Part shown: in pieces, positions 35,512-49,060 of the stretch
Numbering within the stretch: the first letter of the stretch is position 1
Layout of the letters: each line of letters starts with the position of its first letter
From: Calliopsis andreniformis
Taxonomy: Eukaryota > Arthropoda > Insecta > Hymenoptera > Andrenidae
Reading direction: 5' to 3'
DNA length: 64,000 bases
NCBI RefSeq assembly: GCF_051401765.1
Contig: NW_027480507.1
Location: forward strand, 682,001-746,000
Translations under genes and position numbers: made by a program
Notes under the pieces: model-generated
What the model was told of the DNA's origin: nothing
Databases searched by the model: none
What the model saw: only the letters and a program-made list of their open reading frames with translations

Positions 35512-36146
35512 AATCCTCAATCCTCAATCCTCAATCCTCAATCCTCAATCCTCAATCCTCAGTCCCCAAACCTCAATCCTCAATCTTCAATTCTCAATAC
35601 TCAATCTTCAATCCTCAGTCTTCAATGCTCAATCCTCAATCCACAATCCTCAATCGTCAATCTTCAATCCTCAATACTCAATCTTCAATCCACAATCCTC
35701 AATCCTCAATCCTCAATCCTCATTCTTCAATCCTCAATACCCAATCCTAAATCTTCATTCCTCAATCCTCAATCCTCAGTTCTCAATTCTCAATCCTCGG
35801 TCCTCAGACCTCAAACATCAATACTCAACCCTCAGACCTCGTCCTCAATCCACAACCCTCAATCCTCAATCCTCAATCTTCAATCATCAGTATACAACCA
35901 TCAGTCCTCAATCCTCAATACTCAATTCTCAATACTCAATCCTCAATGTTCAATCCGCGATACCCAATCCTCAATGTTCAATCCTCAATCCTCAATCCTC
36001 ACTCCTCAATCCTCAGTCCTCAATCCTCAGTCCTCAATCCTCAGTCCCCAAACCTCAATTCTCAATGCTCAATCCTCAATCCTCAATCCTGAGTCCTCAA
36101 TCCTCAATCCTCAATCCTCAAACCTCAATCCTCAACCGTCAGTCCT
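35512..36146 (+). repeat. 1,377-bp offset repeat M, copy 2
   Basis: This is the second copy of 34,135-34,769. At 36,146 it switches from the TCGAGC context to a CAAACCTC context and then to a CAGGCTTCATCC module. Confidence 0.8.
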
Positions 36147-36942
36147 CAAACCTCAATCCTCAACCCTCAGGCTTCATCCTCCATCCTCAATCCTCAATCC
36201 TCAGTCCTCAGTCCTCAAACATCAATCCTCAACCCTCAGACATCATCCTCAATCCTCAATCCTCAATCCTCAAACTTCAATCCTCAATACTCAATCTTCA
36301 ATCCTCAATCCTCAATCCTCAATCCTCATTCTTCAATCCTCAATACCCAATCATAAATCTTCAATCCTCAATCCTCAGTCCTCAATCCTCAATCCTCAGA
36401 CCTCAAACATCAATACTCAACCCTCAGTCCTCGTCCTCAACCCACAACCCTCAATCCTCAATCCTCAACCTTCAATCATCAATATTCAATCTTCAATCCT
36501 CAATCCTCAATCCTCAATCCTCAATACTCATCCGTCAATGTTCAATCCGCAATACCCAATCCTCAATCTTCAATCCTCAATCCTCAATATTCAATCCTCA
36601 ATCCTCAATCCTCAATCCTCAATCGTCAATCTTCAATCATCAATACTCAATCTTCAATCCTCAATCCTCAATCCTCAATCCTCAATCCTCATTCTTCCAT
36701 CCTCAATACCCAATCCTCAATCTTCAATCCTCAAACCTCAATCCTCAACTCTGAATCCTCAATCCTCAATTTTCAATCCTCATTCTTCAATCCACAATAC
36801 CCAATACTCAATCTTCAATCCTCAATCCTCAATCCTCAATTCTCAATCCTCAACCCTCACTCCTCAGTCCTCAAACCTCAATCCTCAACCCTCAGCCCTC
36901 ATCGTCAATCCTCAATCATCAATCCTGAATCCTCAATCTTCA
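36147..36942 (+). repeat. Heptamer mosaic with CAGGCTTCATCC module
   Basis: This stretch has no 119-base island. It opens with two slip units close together (TCATCC after CAGGCT near 36,172 and after CAGACA near 36,243). That paired module recurs near 25,500, 27,535, 37,765, 40,287, 43,785, 47,283, 50,327 and 57,268. A TCGTCC module and a GCAATAC element (near 36,549) follow, then TCATTCT modules. Confidence 0.6.
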
Positions 36943-39633
36943 ATCCTCAATCCCCAATCCTCAATCTTTATTCCTCAATCCTCAATACTCAATCCTCAAT
37001 CCTCAATCTTCAATCCTCGATCCTCAATCCTCAATCCTCAGTCCCAAATACTCAATCTTCAATCCTCAATCCTCAACCCTCAATCTTCAATCCTCAATAC
37101 TCAATCTTCAATCCTCAAGCCTCTATCCTCAATCCTCAATCCTCATTCTTCAATCTTCAATACCCAATCCTCAATCTTCAATCCTCAATCCTCAATCCAC
37201 AATTCTCAATCCTCTATCCTCAATCCTCAATCCTCAGACCTCAAACATCAATACTCAACCCTCAGTCCTCGTCCTCAATCCACAACCCTCAATCATCAAT
37301 CCTCAACCTTCAATCATCAATATTCAATCTTCAATCCTCAATCCTCAATCCTCAATCCTCAATACTCAACCGTCAATGTTCAATCCGCGATACCCAATCC
37401 ACAATGTTCAATCCTCAATCCTCAATCCTCAATCCTCAATCCTCAATCCTCAATCCTCAGTCCTCAATCCTCAGTCCCCAAACCTCAATCCTCAATCTTC
37501 AATACTCAATACTCAATCTTCAATCCTCAATCCTCAATACACAATCCTCAATCCTCAATCCTCAATCGTCAGTCTTCAATCCTCAATACTCAATCTTCAA
37601 TCCTCAATACTCAATCCTCAATCCTCAATCCTCAACCCTCAGTCTTCAATCCTCAATACCCTATCCTCAATCTTCAATCCTCAATCCTCAATCCTCAATT
37701 CTCGATCCTCAATCCTCAGTCCTCAGTCCTCAGTCCACAAACCTCAATCCTCAACCCTCAGGCTTCATCCTCCATCCTCAATCCTCAATCCTCAGTCCTC
37801 AGTCCTCAAACATCAATCCTCAACCCTCAGACATCATCCTCAATCCTCAATCCTCAATCCTCAAACTTCAATCCTCAATACTCAATCTTCAATCCTCAAT
37901 CCTCAATCCTCAATCCTCATTCTTCAATCCTCAATACCCAATCATAAATCTTCAATCCTCAATCCTCAATCCTCAATTCTCAATCCTCAGTCCTCAGTCC
38001 TCAGTCCTCAAACCTCAATCCTCAAACCTCAGCCCACATCCTCAATACTCAATCCTCAATCCTCAATCCTCAATCTTCAATCCTCAATACTCAACCTTCA
38101 ATCCTCAATCCTCAGTCCTCAAACCTCAATTCTGAATCCTCAATCCTGAATCCACAATCTTCAATCCTCAATACCCAATCCTCAATCATCAATCCTCAAT
38201 CCTCAATACTCAATCCTCAATCCTCAATCCTCAGTCCTCAATCCTCAGTCCTCAATCCTCAGTCCCCAAACCGCAATCCTCAATCTTCAATCCTCAATAC
38301 TCAATCTTCAATCCTCAATCCTCAAGCTTCAATCCTCAATCCTCAATCCTGTATTCTCAATCCTCAATCATCAATCCTCAGACCTCAAACATCAATACTC
38401 AACCCTCAATCCTCGTCCTCAATCCACAACACTCAATCCTCAATCCTCAACCTTCAATCATCAATATTCAACCTTCAATCCTCAATCCTCAATCCTCAAT
38501 CCTCAATCCTCAACCGTCAATGTTCAATCCGCAATACCCAGTCCTCAATCTTCAATCCTCAATCCTCAATGCTCAATCCTCAATCCTCAATCCTCAATCC
38601 TCAGCCCTCAAACCTCAATCCTGAATCCTCAATCCTGAATCCTCAACCATCAGCCCTCAGTACTCAACAATCAGTTGTCAATCCTCAATCCTCAATAGAA
38701 TATCATCAATTCACCGCTTTCAATACTCAATACTCAAACTGCAATCTTCAAATCTCTATCCACAAACATCAATTCTCATCACTCAACCCTCAACACTCAG
38801 TCCCCAATTCTCAATCTTCAATCCTCAATCCTCAACACTCAGTCCCCAATCCTCAATCTTCAATCCTCAATACTCAATCTTCAATCCTCAATACTCAATC
38901 CCCAATCCTCAATCTTCATTCCTCAATCCTCAATCCTCAATCCTCAATCCTCATTCTTCAATCCTCAATACCCAATCCTCAATCTTCAATCCTCAATCCT
39001 CAGTCCTCAATTCTCAATCCTCAATCCTCGACCCTCGGACCTCAAACATCAATACTCAACCCTCAGTCCTCGTCCCCAATCCACAACCCTCAATCCTCAA
39101 TCCTCAATCTTCAATAATCAATATACAATCTTCAGTCCTCAATCCTCAATACTCAATACTCAATCCTCAATCCTTAATGTTCAATCCGCGATACCCAACC
39201 CTCAATGTTCAACCCTCAATACTCAATGTCTCAATCCTCAATCCTCAATCCTCAATCCTCAATCCTCAGTGCCCAAACCTCAATCCTCAGTCTTCAATCC
39301 TCATTCTTCAATCCTCAATACCCAATCTTAAATCTTCAATCCTCAATCCTCAATCCTAAATTCTCAATTCTCAAACCTCGATCCTCAGACCTCAAACATC
39401 AATACTCAGCCCTCAGACCTCGTCCTCAATCCACAACCCTCAATCCTCAATCCTCATCATTCAATCATCAATATACAATCATCAGTCCTCGATCCTCAAT
39501 ACTCAATCCTCAATCCTCAATCCTAAATGTTCAATCCGCGATACCCAATCCTCAATGTTCAATCCTCAATCCTCAATCCTCAATCCTCAATCCTCAATCC
39601 TCAATCCTCAATCCTCAGTCCTCAATCCTCAGT
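36943..39633 (+). repeat. 12-kb duplication, block A, right copy
   Basis: This is the second copy of 24,690-27,422, lacking the 42-base local repeat present there. Landmarks include ATCTTTATTC at 36,964 and TCAATGTC near 39,226. Its right end was then captured into the first 3,498-bp unit, which starts near 39,355. Confidence 0.85.
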
Positions 39634-42600
39634 CCCCAAACCTCAATCCTCAATCTTCAATACTCAATACTCAATCTTCAATCCTCAATCCTCAATCGTC
39701 AATCTCCAATCCTGAACACTCAATCTTCAATCCTCAATCCTCAGTCCTCAAACCTCAATCCCGAATCCTCGATCCTGAATCCTCAATCTTCAGCCCTCAG
39801 TCCTCAACAATCTGTTATCAATCCCCAATCCTCAATAGAATATCCTCAATTCACAGTTTTCAATACTCAATACTCAACCTGCAATCTTCAAATCTCTATC
39901 CACAAACATCAATTCTCATCACTCAACCCTCAACACTCAGTCCCCAATCCTCAATCTTCAATCCTCAATCTTCAACACTCAGTCCCCAATCCTCAATCTT
40001 CAATCCTCAATACTCAATCTTCAATCCTCAATCCTCAATACTCGATCCTCAATCCTCAATCCTCAATCGTCAATCTCCAATCGTGAATACTCAATCTTCA
40101 ATCCACAATACTCAATCTTCAATCCTCAATCCTCAATACTCAATCCTCAATCCTCAATCCTCAATCCTCAGTCTTCAATCCTCAATACCCAATCCTCAAT
40201 CTTCAATCCTCAATCCTCAATCCTCAATTCTCAATCCTCAATCCTCAGTCCTCAGTCCTCAAACCTCAATCCTCAACCCTCAGGCTTCATCCTCCATCCT
40301 CAATCCTCAATCCTCAGTCCTCAGTCCTCAAACATCAATCCTCAACCCTCAGACATCATCCTCAATCCTCAATCCTCAATCCTCAAACTTCAATCCTCAA
40401 TACTCAATCTTCAATCCTCAATCCTCAATCCTCAATCCTCAAGCCCCAATCCTCATTCTTCAATCCTCAATCCTCAATCCTATCCTCAATACTCAGTCTT
40501 CAATCCTCAATCCTCAGTCCTCAAACCTCAATCCCGAATCCTCAATCCTGAATCCTCAATCTTCAGCCCTGAGTCCTCAACAATCAGTTGTCAATCCTCA
40601 ATCCTCAATAGACTATCATCAATTCACAGCTTTCAATACTCAATACTCAACCTGCAATCTTCAAATCTCTATCTTCAAACATCAATTATCATCACTCAAC
40701 CCTCAACACTCAGTCCCCAATCCTCAATATTCAAACCTCAATCCTCAACACTCAGTCCTAAATCCTCAATCTTCAATCCTCAATACTCAATCTTCAATCC
40801 TCAATCCTCAATCCTCGATCCTCAATACTCAATCCTCAATCGTCAATCTGCAATCCTGAGCACCCAATCTTCAATCCTCATTCCTCAATCCTCAATCCTC
40901 AATCCTCAATCCTCATTCTTCAATCCTCAATACCCAATCCTCAATCTTCAATCCTCAATCCTCAATCCTGAATACTCAATCCTCAATCCTCAGTCCTCAG
41001 TCCTCAAACCTCAATCCTCAACCCTCAGCCCTCATCCTCAATCCTCAATCCTGAATCCTCAATCCTCAACAGAATTTCATCAATTCATAGTTTTCAATCC
41101 TCAATGTTCAATCTTCAACCCTCAGTCCTCAGTCCTCAAACCTCAATCCCGAATCCTCAATCCTGAATCCTCAATCTTCAGCCCTCAGTGCTCAACAATC
41201 AGTTGTGAATACCCAATCCTCAATGGAACATCCTCAATTCACAGTTTTCAATACTCAATACTCAATCTGGAATCTTCACATCTCTATCCACAAACATCAA
41301 TTCTCATCACTCAACCATCAATACTCAGACCCCAATCCACAATCTTCAAACCTCAAACCCCAATCCTCAATCCTCAATCCTCAATCCTCAGTGTTCAATC
41401 CTCAATACTCAGTCTTCAATCCTCAACCCTCAATCCTCAATCCTCAATCATCAATCCTCAATCCTCAATCCTCAATACCCAATCCTCAATCTTCAATCCT
41501 CAATCCTCAATCCTCAATTCTCAATCCTCAATCCTCAATTTTCAATCCTCATTCTTCAATCCTCAATACCGAATACTCAATCTTCAAACCTCAATCCTCA
41601 ATCCTCAATCCTCAACTCTCAATCCTCAATCCGCAGTCCTCAGTCCTCACCGTCAATCCTCAATCATCAATCCACAATCCTCATCCCTCAATCCTCAATG
41701 TTCAATCCTCAATACTCAATCCTCAATCCTCAGTCGTCAGTCTTCAATCCTCAATACTCAATCTTCAATCCTCAATCCTCAATCCTCACACCTCAACACT
41801 CATTCTTCAATCCTCAATACCCAATTCACAATCGTCAATCTTTAATCCTCAATCCTCAATCCACAATTCTCAATCCTCAATACTCAACCCTCAATCATCA
41901 ATATACAATCTTCAGTCCTCAATCCTCAATACTCAATCCTCAATCCTCAATCCTCAATCCTCAATCCACAATCCTCAATCCTCAATACTCAATCTTCAAT
42001 CCTCAATCCTCAATCCTCAATCCTCAATCCTCAATCCTCATTCTTCAATCCTCAATACCAAATTCTCAATCTTCAATCCTCAATCCTCAATCCTCAATTC
42101 TCAATCCTCAATCCTCGATCCTCAGACCTCAAACATCAATACTCAACCCTCAGTCCTCGTCCTCAATCCACAACCCTCAATCCTCAATCCTCAACCTTCA
42201 ATCATCAATATACAATCATCAGTCCTCAATCCTCAATACTCAGTCCTGAATCCTCAATCCGCAATGTTCAATCCGCGATACCCAATCCTCAATCCTCGAT
42301 CCTCAATCCACAATCCTCAAACGTCCATCTCCAATCCTGAATACTCAATCTTCAATCCTCAATCCTCAATACTCAATCCTCAATCCTCATTCTTCAATCC
42401 TCAATCCTCAATTCTCGATCCTCAATCCTCAATCCTCAATCGTCAATTATCAATCCTCAATCCACAGTCCTCAGTCCTCAATACACAATCTTCAATCCTC
42501 AATCCTCAATCCTCAATCCTCAATCCTCATTCGTCAATCCTCAATACCCAATGCTCAATCTTCAATCCTCAATCCTCAACCCTCAATTCTCAATCCTCAA

Positions 42601-42852
42601 TCCTCAGTCCTCAGTCCTCATCGTCAATCCTCAATCTTCAATCCTCATTCGTCAATCTTCAATGCTCAATACTCAATCTTCAATCCTCAATCCTCAATTC
42701 TCAATCCTCAATCCTCAATCCTCAATCCTCAATCCTCAATCCTCGATCCTCAGTCCTCAATCCTCAGTCCTCAATCCTCAATCTTCAATCCTCAATCCTC
42801 AACCCTCAATCTTCAATCCTCAGTACTCAATCTTCAATCCTCAATCCTCAAT
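39355..42852 (+). repeat. 3,498-bp higher-order unit, copy 1
   Basis: This unit aligns with 42,853-46,350 at a constant offset of 3,498 (TTCTCAATTCTC at 39,361, 42,859 and 46,357). It has three islands: CTGTTATC subtype near 39,891, GACTATCATC near 40,661 and subtype B near 41,281. It is itself a chimera: its left edge comes from block A, then B, then a 759-base insert matching the 27.4 kb and 21.3 kb regions, then C. The left edge before 39,355 differs from the sequence before copies 2 and 3, which fixes the boundary. Confidence 0.9.
40140..40898 (+). repeat. 759-base insert within first 3,498-bp unit
   Basis: Relative to 28,435-28,440, this stretch is extra in the right copy of the 12-kb duplication. 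Its first part resembles 27,413-27,620 (paired CAGGCT and CAGACA slip modules) and its second part resembles 21,336-21,793 (offset 19,105). Four bases of slip (two six-base units and one five-base TATCC unit near 40,479) account for 759 being 109 heptamers minus 4. It is inferred to be a conversion or insertion event inside the array. Confidence 0.65.
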
Positions 42853-45800
42853 CCTAAATTCTCAATTCTCAAACCTCGATCCTCAGACCTCAAACATCAA
42901 TACTCAGCCCTCAGACCTCGTCCTCAATCCACAACCCTCAATCCTCAATCCTCATCATTCAATCATCAATATACAATCATCATTCCTCGATCCTCAATAC
43001 TCAATCCTCAATCCTCAATCCTAAATGTTCAATCCGCGATACCCAATCCTCAATGTTCAATCCTCAATCCTCAATCCTCAATCCTCAATCCTCAATCCTC
43101 AATCCTCAATCCTCAGTCCTCAATCCTCAGTCCCCAAACCTCAATCCTCAATCTTCAATACTCAATACTCAATCTTCAATCCTCAATCCTCAATCGTCAA
43201 TCTCCAATCCTGAACACTCAATCTTCAATCCTCAATCCTCAGTCCTCAAACCTCAATCCCGAATCCTCGATCCTGAATCCTCAATCTTCAGCCCTCAGTC
43301 CTCAACAATCTGTTATCAATCCCCAATCCTCAATAGAATATCCTCAATTCACAGTTTTCAATACTCAATACTCAACCTGCAATCTTCAAATCTCTATCCA
43401 CAAACATCAATTCTCATCACTCAACCCTCAACACTCAGTCCCCAATCCTCAATCTTCAATCCTCAATCTTCAACACTCAGTCCCCAATCCTCAATCTTCA
43501 ATCCTCAATACTCAATCTTCAATCCTCAATCCTCAATACTCGATCCTCAATCCTCAATCCTCAATCGTCAATCTCCAATCGTGAATACTCAATCTTCAAT
43601 CCACAATACTCAATCTTCAATCCTCAATCCTCAATACTCAATCCTCAATCCTCAATCCTCAATCCTCAGTCTTCAATCCTCAATACCCAATCCTCAATCT
43701 TCAATCCTCAATCCTCAATCCTCAATTCTCAATCCTCAATCCTCAGTCCTCAGTCCTCAAACCTCAATCCTCAACCCTCAGGCTTCATCCTCCATCCTCA
43801 ATCCTCAATCCTCAGTCCTCAGTCCTCAAACATCAATCCTCAACCCTCAGACATCATCCTCAATCCTCAATCCTCAATCCTCAAACTTCAATCCTCAATA
43901 CTCAATCTTCAATCCTCAATCCTCAATCCTCAATCCTCAAGCCCCAATCCTCATTCTTCAATCCTCAATCCTCAATCCTATCCTCAATACTCAGTCTTCA
44001 ATCCTCAATCCTCAGTCCTCAAACCTCAATCCCGAATCCTCAATCCTGAATCCTCAATCTTCAGCCCTGAGTCCTCAACAATCAGTTGTCAATCCTCAAT
44101 CCCCAATAGACTATCATCAATTCACAGCTTTCAATACTCAATACTCAACCTGCAATCTTCAAATCTCTATCTTCAAACATCAATTATCATCACTCAACCC
44201 TCAACACTTAGTCCCCAATCCTCAATATTCAAACCTCAATCCTCAACACTCAGTCCTAAATCCTCAATCTTCAATCCTCAATACTCAATCTTCAATCCTC
44301 AATCCTCAATCCTCGATCCTCAATACTCAATCCTCAATCGTCAATCTGCAATCCTGAGCACCCAATCTTCAATCCTCATTCCTCAATCCTCAATCCTCAA
44401 TCCTCAATCCTCATTCTTCAATCCTCAATACCCAATCCTCAATCTTCAATCCTCAATCCTCAATCCTGAATACTCAATCCTCAATCCTCAGTCCTCAGTC
44501 CTCAAACCTCAATCCTCAACCCTCAGCCCTCATCCTCAATCCTCAATCCTGAATCCTCAATCCTCAACAGAATTTCATCAATTCATAGTTTTCAATCCTC
44601 AATGCTCAATCTTCAACCCTCAGTCCTCAGTCCTCAAACCTCAATCCCGAATCCTCAATCCTGAATCCTCAATCTTCAGCCCTCAGTGCTCAACAATCAG
44701 TTGTGAATACCCAATCCTCAATGGAATATCCTCAATTCACAGTTTTCAATACTCAATACTCAATCTGGAATCTTCACATCTCTATCCACAAACATCAATT
44801 CTCATCACTCAACCATCAATACTCAGTCCCCAATCCACAATCTTCAAACCTCAAACCCCAATCCTCAATCCTCAATCCTCAATCCTCAGTGTTCAATCCT
44901 CAATACTCAGTCTTCAATCCTCAACCCTCAATCCTCAATCCTCAATCATCAATCCTCAATCCTCAATCCTCAATACCCAATCCTCAATCTTCAATCCTCA
45001 ATCCTCAATCCTCAATTCTCAATCCTCAATCCTCAATTTTCAATCCTCATTCTTCAATCCTCAATACCGAATACTCAATCTTCAATCCTCAATCCTCAAT
45101 CCTCAATCCTCAACTCTCAATCCTCAATCCGCAGTCCTCAGTCCTCACCGTCAATCCTCAATCATCAATCCACAATCCTCATCCCTCAATACTCAATGTT
45201 CAATCCTCAATACTCAATCCTCAATCCTCAGTCGTCAGTCTTCAATCCTCAATACTCAATCTTCAATCCTCAATCCTCAATCCTCACACCTCAACACTCA
45301 TTCTTCAATCCTCAATACCCAATTCACAATCGTCAATCTTTAATCCTCAATCCTCAATCCACAATTCTCAATCCTCAATACTCAACCCTCAATCATCAAT
45401 ATACAATCTTCAGTCCTCAATCCTCAATACTCAATCCTCAATCCTCAATCCTCAATCCTCAATCCACAATCCTCAATCCTCAATACTCAATCTTCAATCC
45501 TCAATCCTCAATCCTCAATCCTCAATCCTCAATCGTCATTCTTCAATCCTCAATACCAAATTCTCAATCTTCAATCCTCAATCCTCAATCCTCAATTCTC
45601 AATCCTCAATCCTCGATCCTCAGACCTCAAACATCAATACTCAACCCTCAGTCCTCGTCCTCAATCCACAACCCTCAATCCTCAATCCTCAACCTTCAAT
45701 CATCAATATACAATCATCAGTCCTCAATCCTCAATACTCAGTCCTGAATCCTCAATCCGCAATGTTCAATCCGCGATACCCAATCCTCAATCCTCGATCC

Positions 45801-46350
45801 TCAATCCACAATCCTCAAACGTCCATCTCCAATCCTGAATACTCAATCTTCAATCCTCAATCCTCAATACTCAATCCTCAATCCTCATTCTTCAATCCTC
45901 AATCCTCAATTCTCGATCCTCAATCCTCAATCCTCAATCGTCAATTATCAATCCTCAATCCTCAGTCCTCAGTCCTCAATACACAATCTTCAATCCTCAA
46001 TCCTCAATCCTCAATCCTCAATCCTCATTCGTCAATCCTCAATACCCAATGCTCAATCTTCAATCCTCAATCCTCAACCCTCAATTCTCAATCCTCAATC
46101 CTCAGTCCTCAGTCCTCATCGTCAATCCTCAATCTTCAATCCTCATTCGTCAATCTTCAATGCTCAATACTCAATCTTCAATCCTCAATCCTCAATTCTC
46201 AATCCTCAATCCTCAATCCTCAATCCTCAATCCTCAATCCTCGATCCTCAGTCCTCAATCCTCAGTCCTCAATCCTCAATCTTCAATCCTCAATCCTCAA
46301 CCCTCAATCTTCAATCCTCAGTACTCAATCTTCAATCCTCAATCCTCAAT
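42853..46350 (+). repeat. 3,498-bp higher-order unit, copy 2
   Basis: This copy is nearly identical to copy 1 with no net length change. Visible differences include GGAATATCC for GGAACATCC (44,720 against 41,222), CAGTCCCC for CAGACCCC and CACTTAG for CACTCAG. The CACTTAG variant is shared with copy 3 and with the islands near 50,711 and 57,651, so copy 2 is closer to those than copy 1 is. Confidence 0.92.
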
Positions 46351-49060
46351 CCTAAATTCTCAATTCTCAAACCTCGATCCTCAGACCTCAAACATCAATA
46401 CTCAGCCCTCAGACCTCGTCCTCAATCCACAACCCTCAATCCTCAATCCTCATCATTCAATCATCAATATACAATCATCATTCCTCGATCCTCAATACTC
46501 AATCCTCAATCCTCAATCCTAAATGTTCAATCCGCGATACCCAATCCTCAATGTTCAATCCTCAATCCTCAATCCTCAATCCTCAATCCTCAATCCTCAA
46601 TCCTCAATCCTCAGTCCTCAATCCTCAGTCCCCAAACCTCAATCCTCAATCTTCAATACTCAATACTCAATCTTCAATCCTCAATCCTCAATCGTCAATC
46701 TCCAATCCTGAACACTCAATCTTCAATCCTCAATCCTCAGTCCTCAAACCTCAATCCCGAATCCTCGATCCTGAATCCTCAATCTTCAGCCCTCAGTCCT
46801 CAACAATCTGTTATCAATCCCCAATCCTCAATAGAATATCCTCAATTCACAGTTTTCAATACTCAATACTCAACCTGCAATCTTCAAATCTCTATCCACA
46901 AACATCAATTCTCATCACTCAACCCTCAACACTCAGTCCCCAATCCTCAATCTTCAATCCTCAATCTTCAACACTCAGTCCCCAATCCTCAATCTTCAAT
47001 CCTCAATACTCAATCTTCAATCCTCAATCCTCAATACTCGATCCTCAATCCTCAATCCTCAATCGTCAATCTCCAATCGTGAATACTCAATCTTCAATCC
47101 ACAATACTCAATCTTCAATCCTCAATCCTCAATACTCAATCCTCAATCCTCAATCCTCAATCCTCAGTCTTCAATCCTCAATACCCAATCCTCAATCTTC
47201 AATCCTCAATCCTCAATCCTCAATTCTCAATCCTCAATCCTCAGTCCTCAGTCCTCAAACCTCAATCCTCAACCCTCAGGCTTCATCCTCCATCCTCAAT
47301 CCTCAATCCTCAGTCCTCAGTCCTCAAACATCAATCCTCAACCCTCAGACATCATCCTCAATCCTCAATCCTCAATCCTCAAACTTCAATCCTCAATACT
47401 CAATCTTCAATCCTCAATCCTCAATCCTCAATCCTCAAGCCCCAATCCTCATTCTTCAATCCTCAATCCTCAATCCTATCCTCAATACTCAGTCTTCAAT
47501 CCTCAATCCTCAGTCCTCAAACCTCAATCCCGAATCCTCAATCCTGAATCCTCAATCTTCAGCCCTGAGTCCTCAACAATCAGTTGTCAATCCTCAATCC
47601 TCAATAGACTATCATCAATTCACAGCTTTCAATACTCAATACTCAACCTGCAATCTTCAAATCTCTATCTTCAAACATCAATTATCATCACTCAACCCTC
47701 AACACTTAGTCCCCAATCCTCAATATTCAAACCTCAATCCTCAACACTCAGTCCTAAATCCTCAATCTTCAATCCTCAATACTCAATCTTCAATCCTCAA
47801 TCCTCAATCCTCGATCCTCAATACTCAATCCTCAATCGTCAATCTGCAATCCTGAGCACCCAATCTTCAATCCTCATTCCTCAATCCTCAATCCTCAATC
47901 CTCAATCCTCATTCTTCAATCCTCAATACCCAATCCTCAATCTTCAATCCTCAATCCTCAATCCTGAATACTCAATCCTCAATCCTCAGTCCTCAGTCCT
48001 CAAACCTCAATCCTCAACCCTCAGCCCTCATCCTCAATCCTCAATCCTGAATCCTCAATCCTCAACAGAATTTCATCAATTCATAGTTTTCAATCCTCAA
48101 TGCTCAATCTTCAACCCTCAGTCCTCAGTCCTCAAACCTCAATCCCGAATCCTCAATCCTGAATCCTCAATCTTCAGCCCTCAGTGCTCAACAATCAGTT
48201 GTGAATACCCAATCCTCAATGGAATATCCTCAATTCACAGTTTTCAATACTCAATACTCAATCTGGAATCTTCACATCTCTATCCACAAACATCAATTCT
48301 CATCACTCAACCATCAATACTCAGTCCCCAATCCACAATCTTCAAACCTCAAACCCCAATCCTCAATCCTCAATCCTCAATCCTCAGTGTTCAATCCTCA
48401 ATACTCAGTCTTCAATCCTCAACCCTCAATCCTCAATCCTCAATCATCAATCCTCAATCCTCAATCCTCAATACCCAATCCTCAATCTTCAATCCTCAAT
48501 CCTCAATCCTCAATTCTCAATCCTCAATCCTCAATTTTCAATCCTCATTCTTCAATCCTCAATACCGAATACTCAATCTTCAATCCTCAATCCTCACTCC
48601 TCAATCCTCAACTCTCAATCCTCAATCCGCAGTCCTCAGTCCTCACCGTCAATCCTCAATCATCAATCCACAATCCTCATCCCTCAATCCTCAATGTTCA
48701 ATCCTCAATACTCAATCCTCAATCCTCAGTCGTCAGTCTTCAATCCTCAATACTCAATCTTCAATCCTCAATCCTCAATCCTCACACCTCAACACTCATT
48801 CTTCAATCCTCAATACCCAATTCACAATCGTCAATCTTTAATCCTCAATCCTCAATCCACAATTCTCAATCCTCAATACTCAACCCTCAATCATCAATAT
48901 ACAATCTTCAGTCCTCAATCCTCAATACTCAATCCTCAATCCTCAATCCTCAATCCTCAATCCACAATCCTCAATCCTCAATACTCAATCTTCAATCCTC
49001 AATCCTCAATCCTCAATCCTCAATCCTCAATCCTCATTCTTCAATCCTCAATACCAAATT
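46351..49060 (+). repeat. 3,498-bp higher-order unit, copy 3 (partial)
   Basis: This copy follows copy 2 at offset 3,498 for about 2.7 kb, then leaves it near 49,060. There copy 2 reads ATTCTCAATCTTC and this copy reads ATTCTCAATCCTC, and continues into a CTCGATTCTCTATTTTC context. It carries CACTCC near 48,596, which is shared by all later units. Confidence 0.9.

Noticed and set aside
40479..40490. TATCC five-base unit near 18,958, 21,377, 22,829 and 40,479 as an insertion scar
   Set aside because: It recurs only inside the same duplicated context (after AAGCCCCAATCC), so it is one old two-base deletion copied with its segment.
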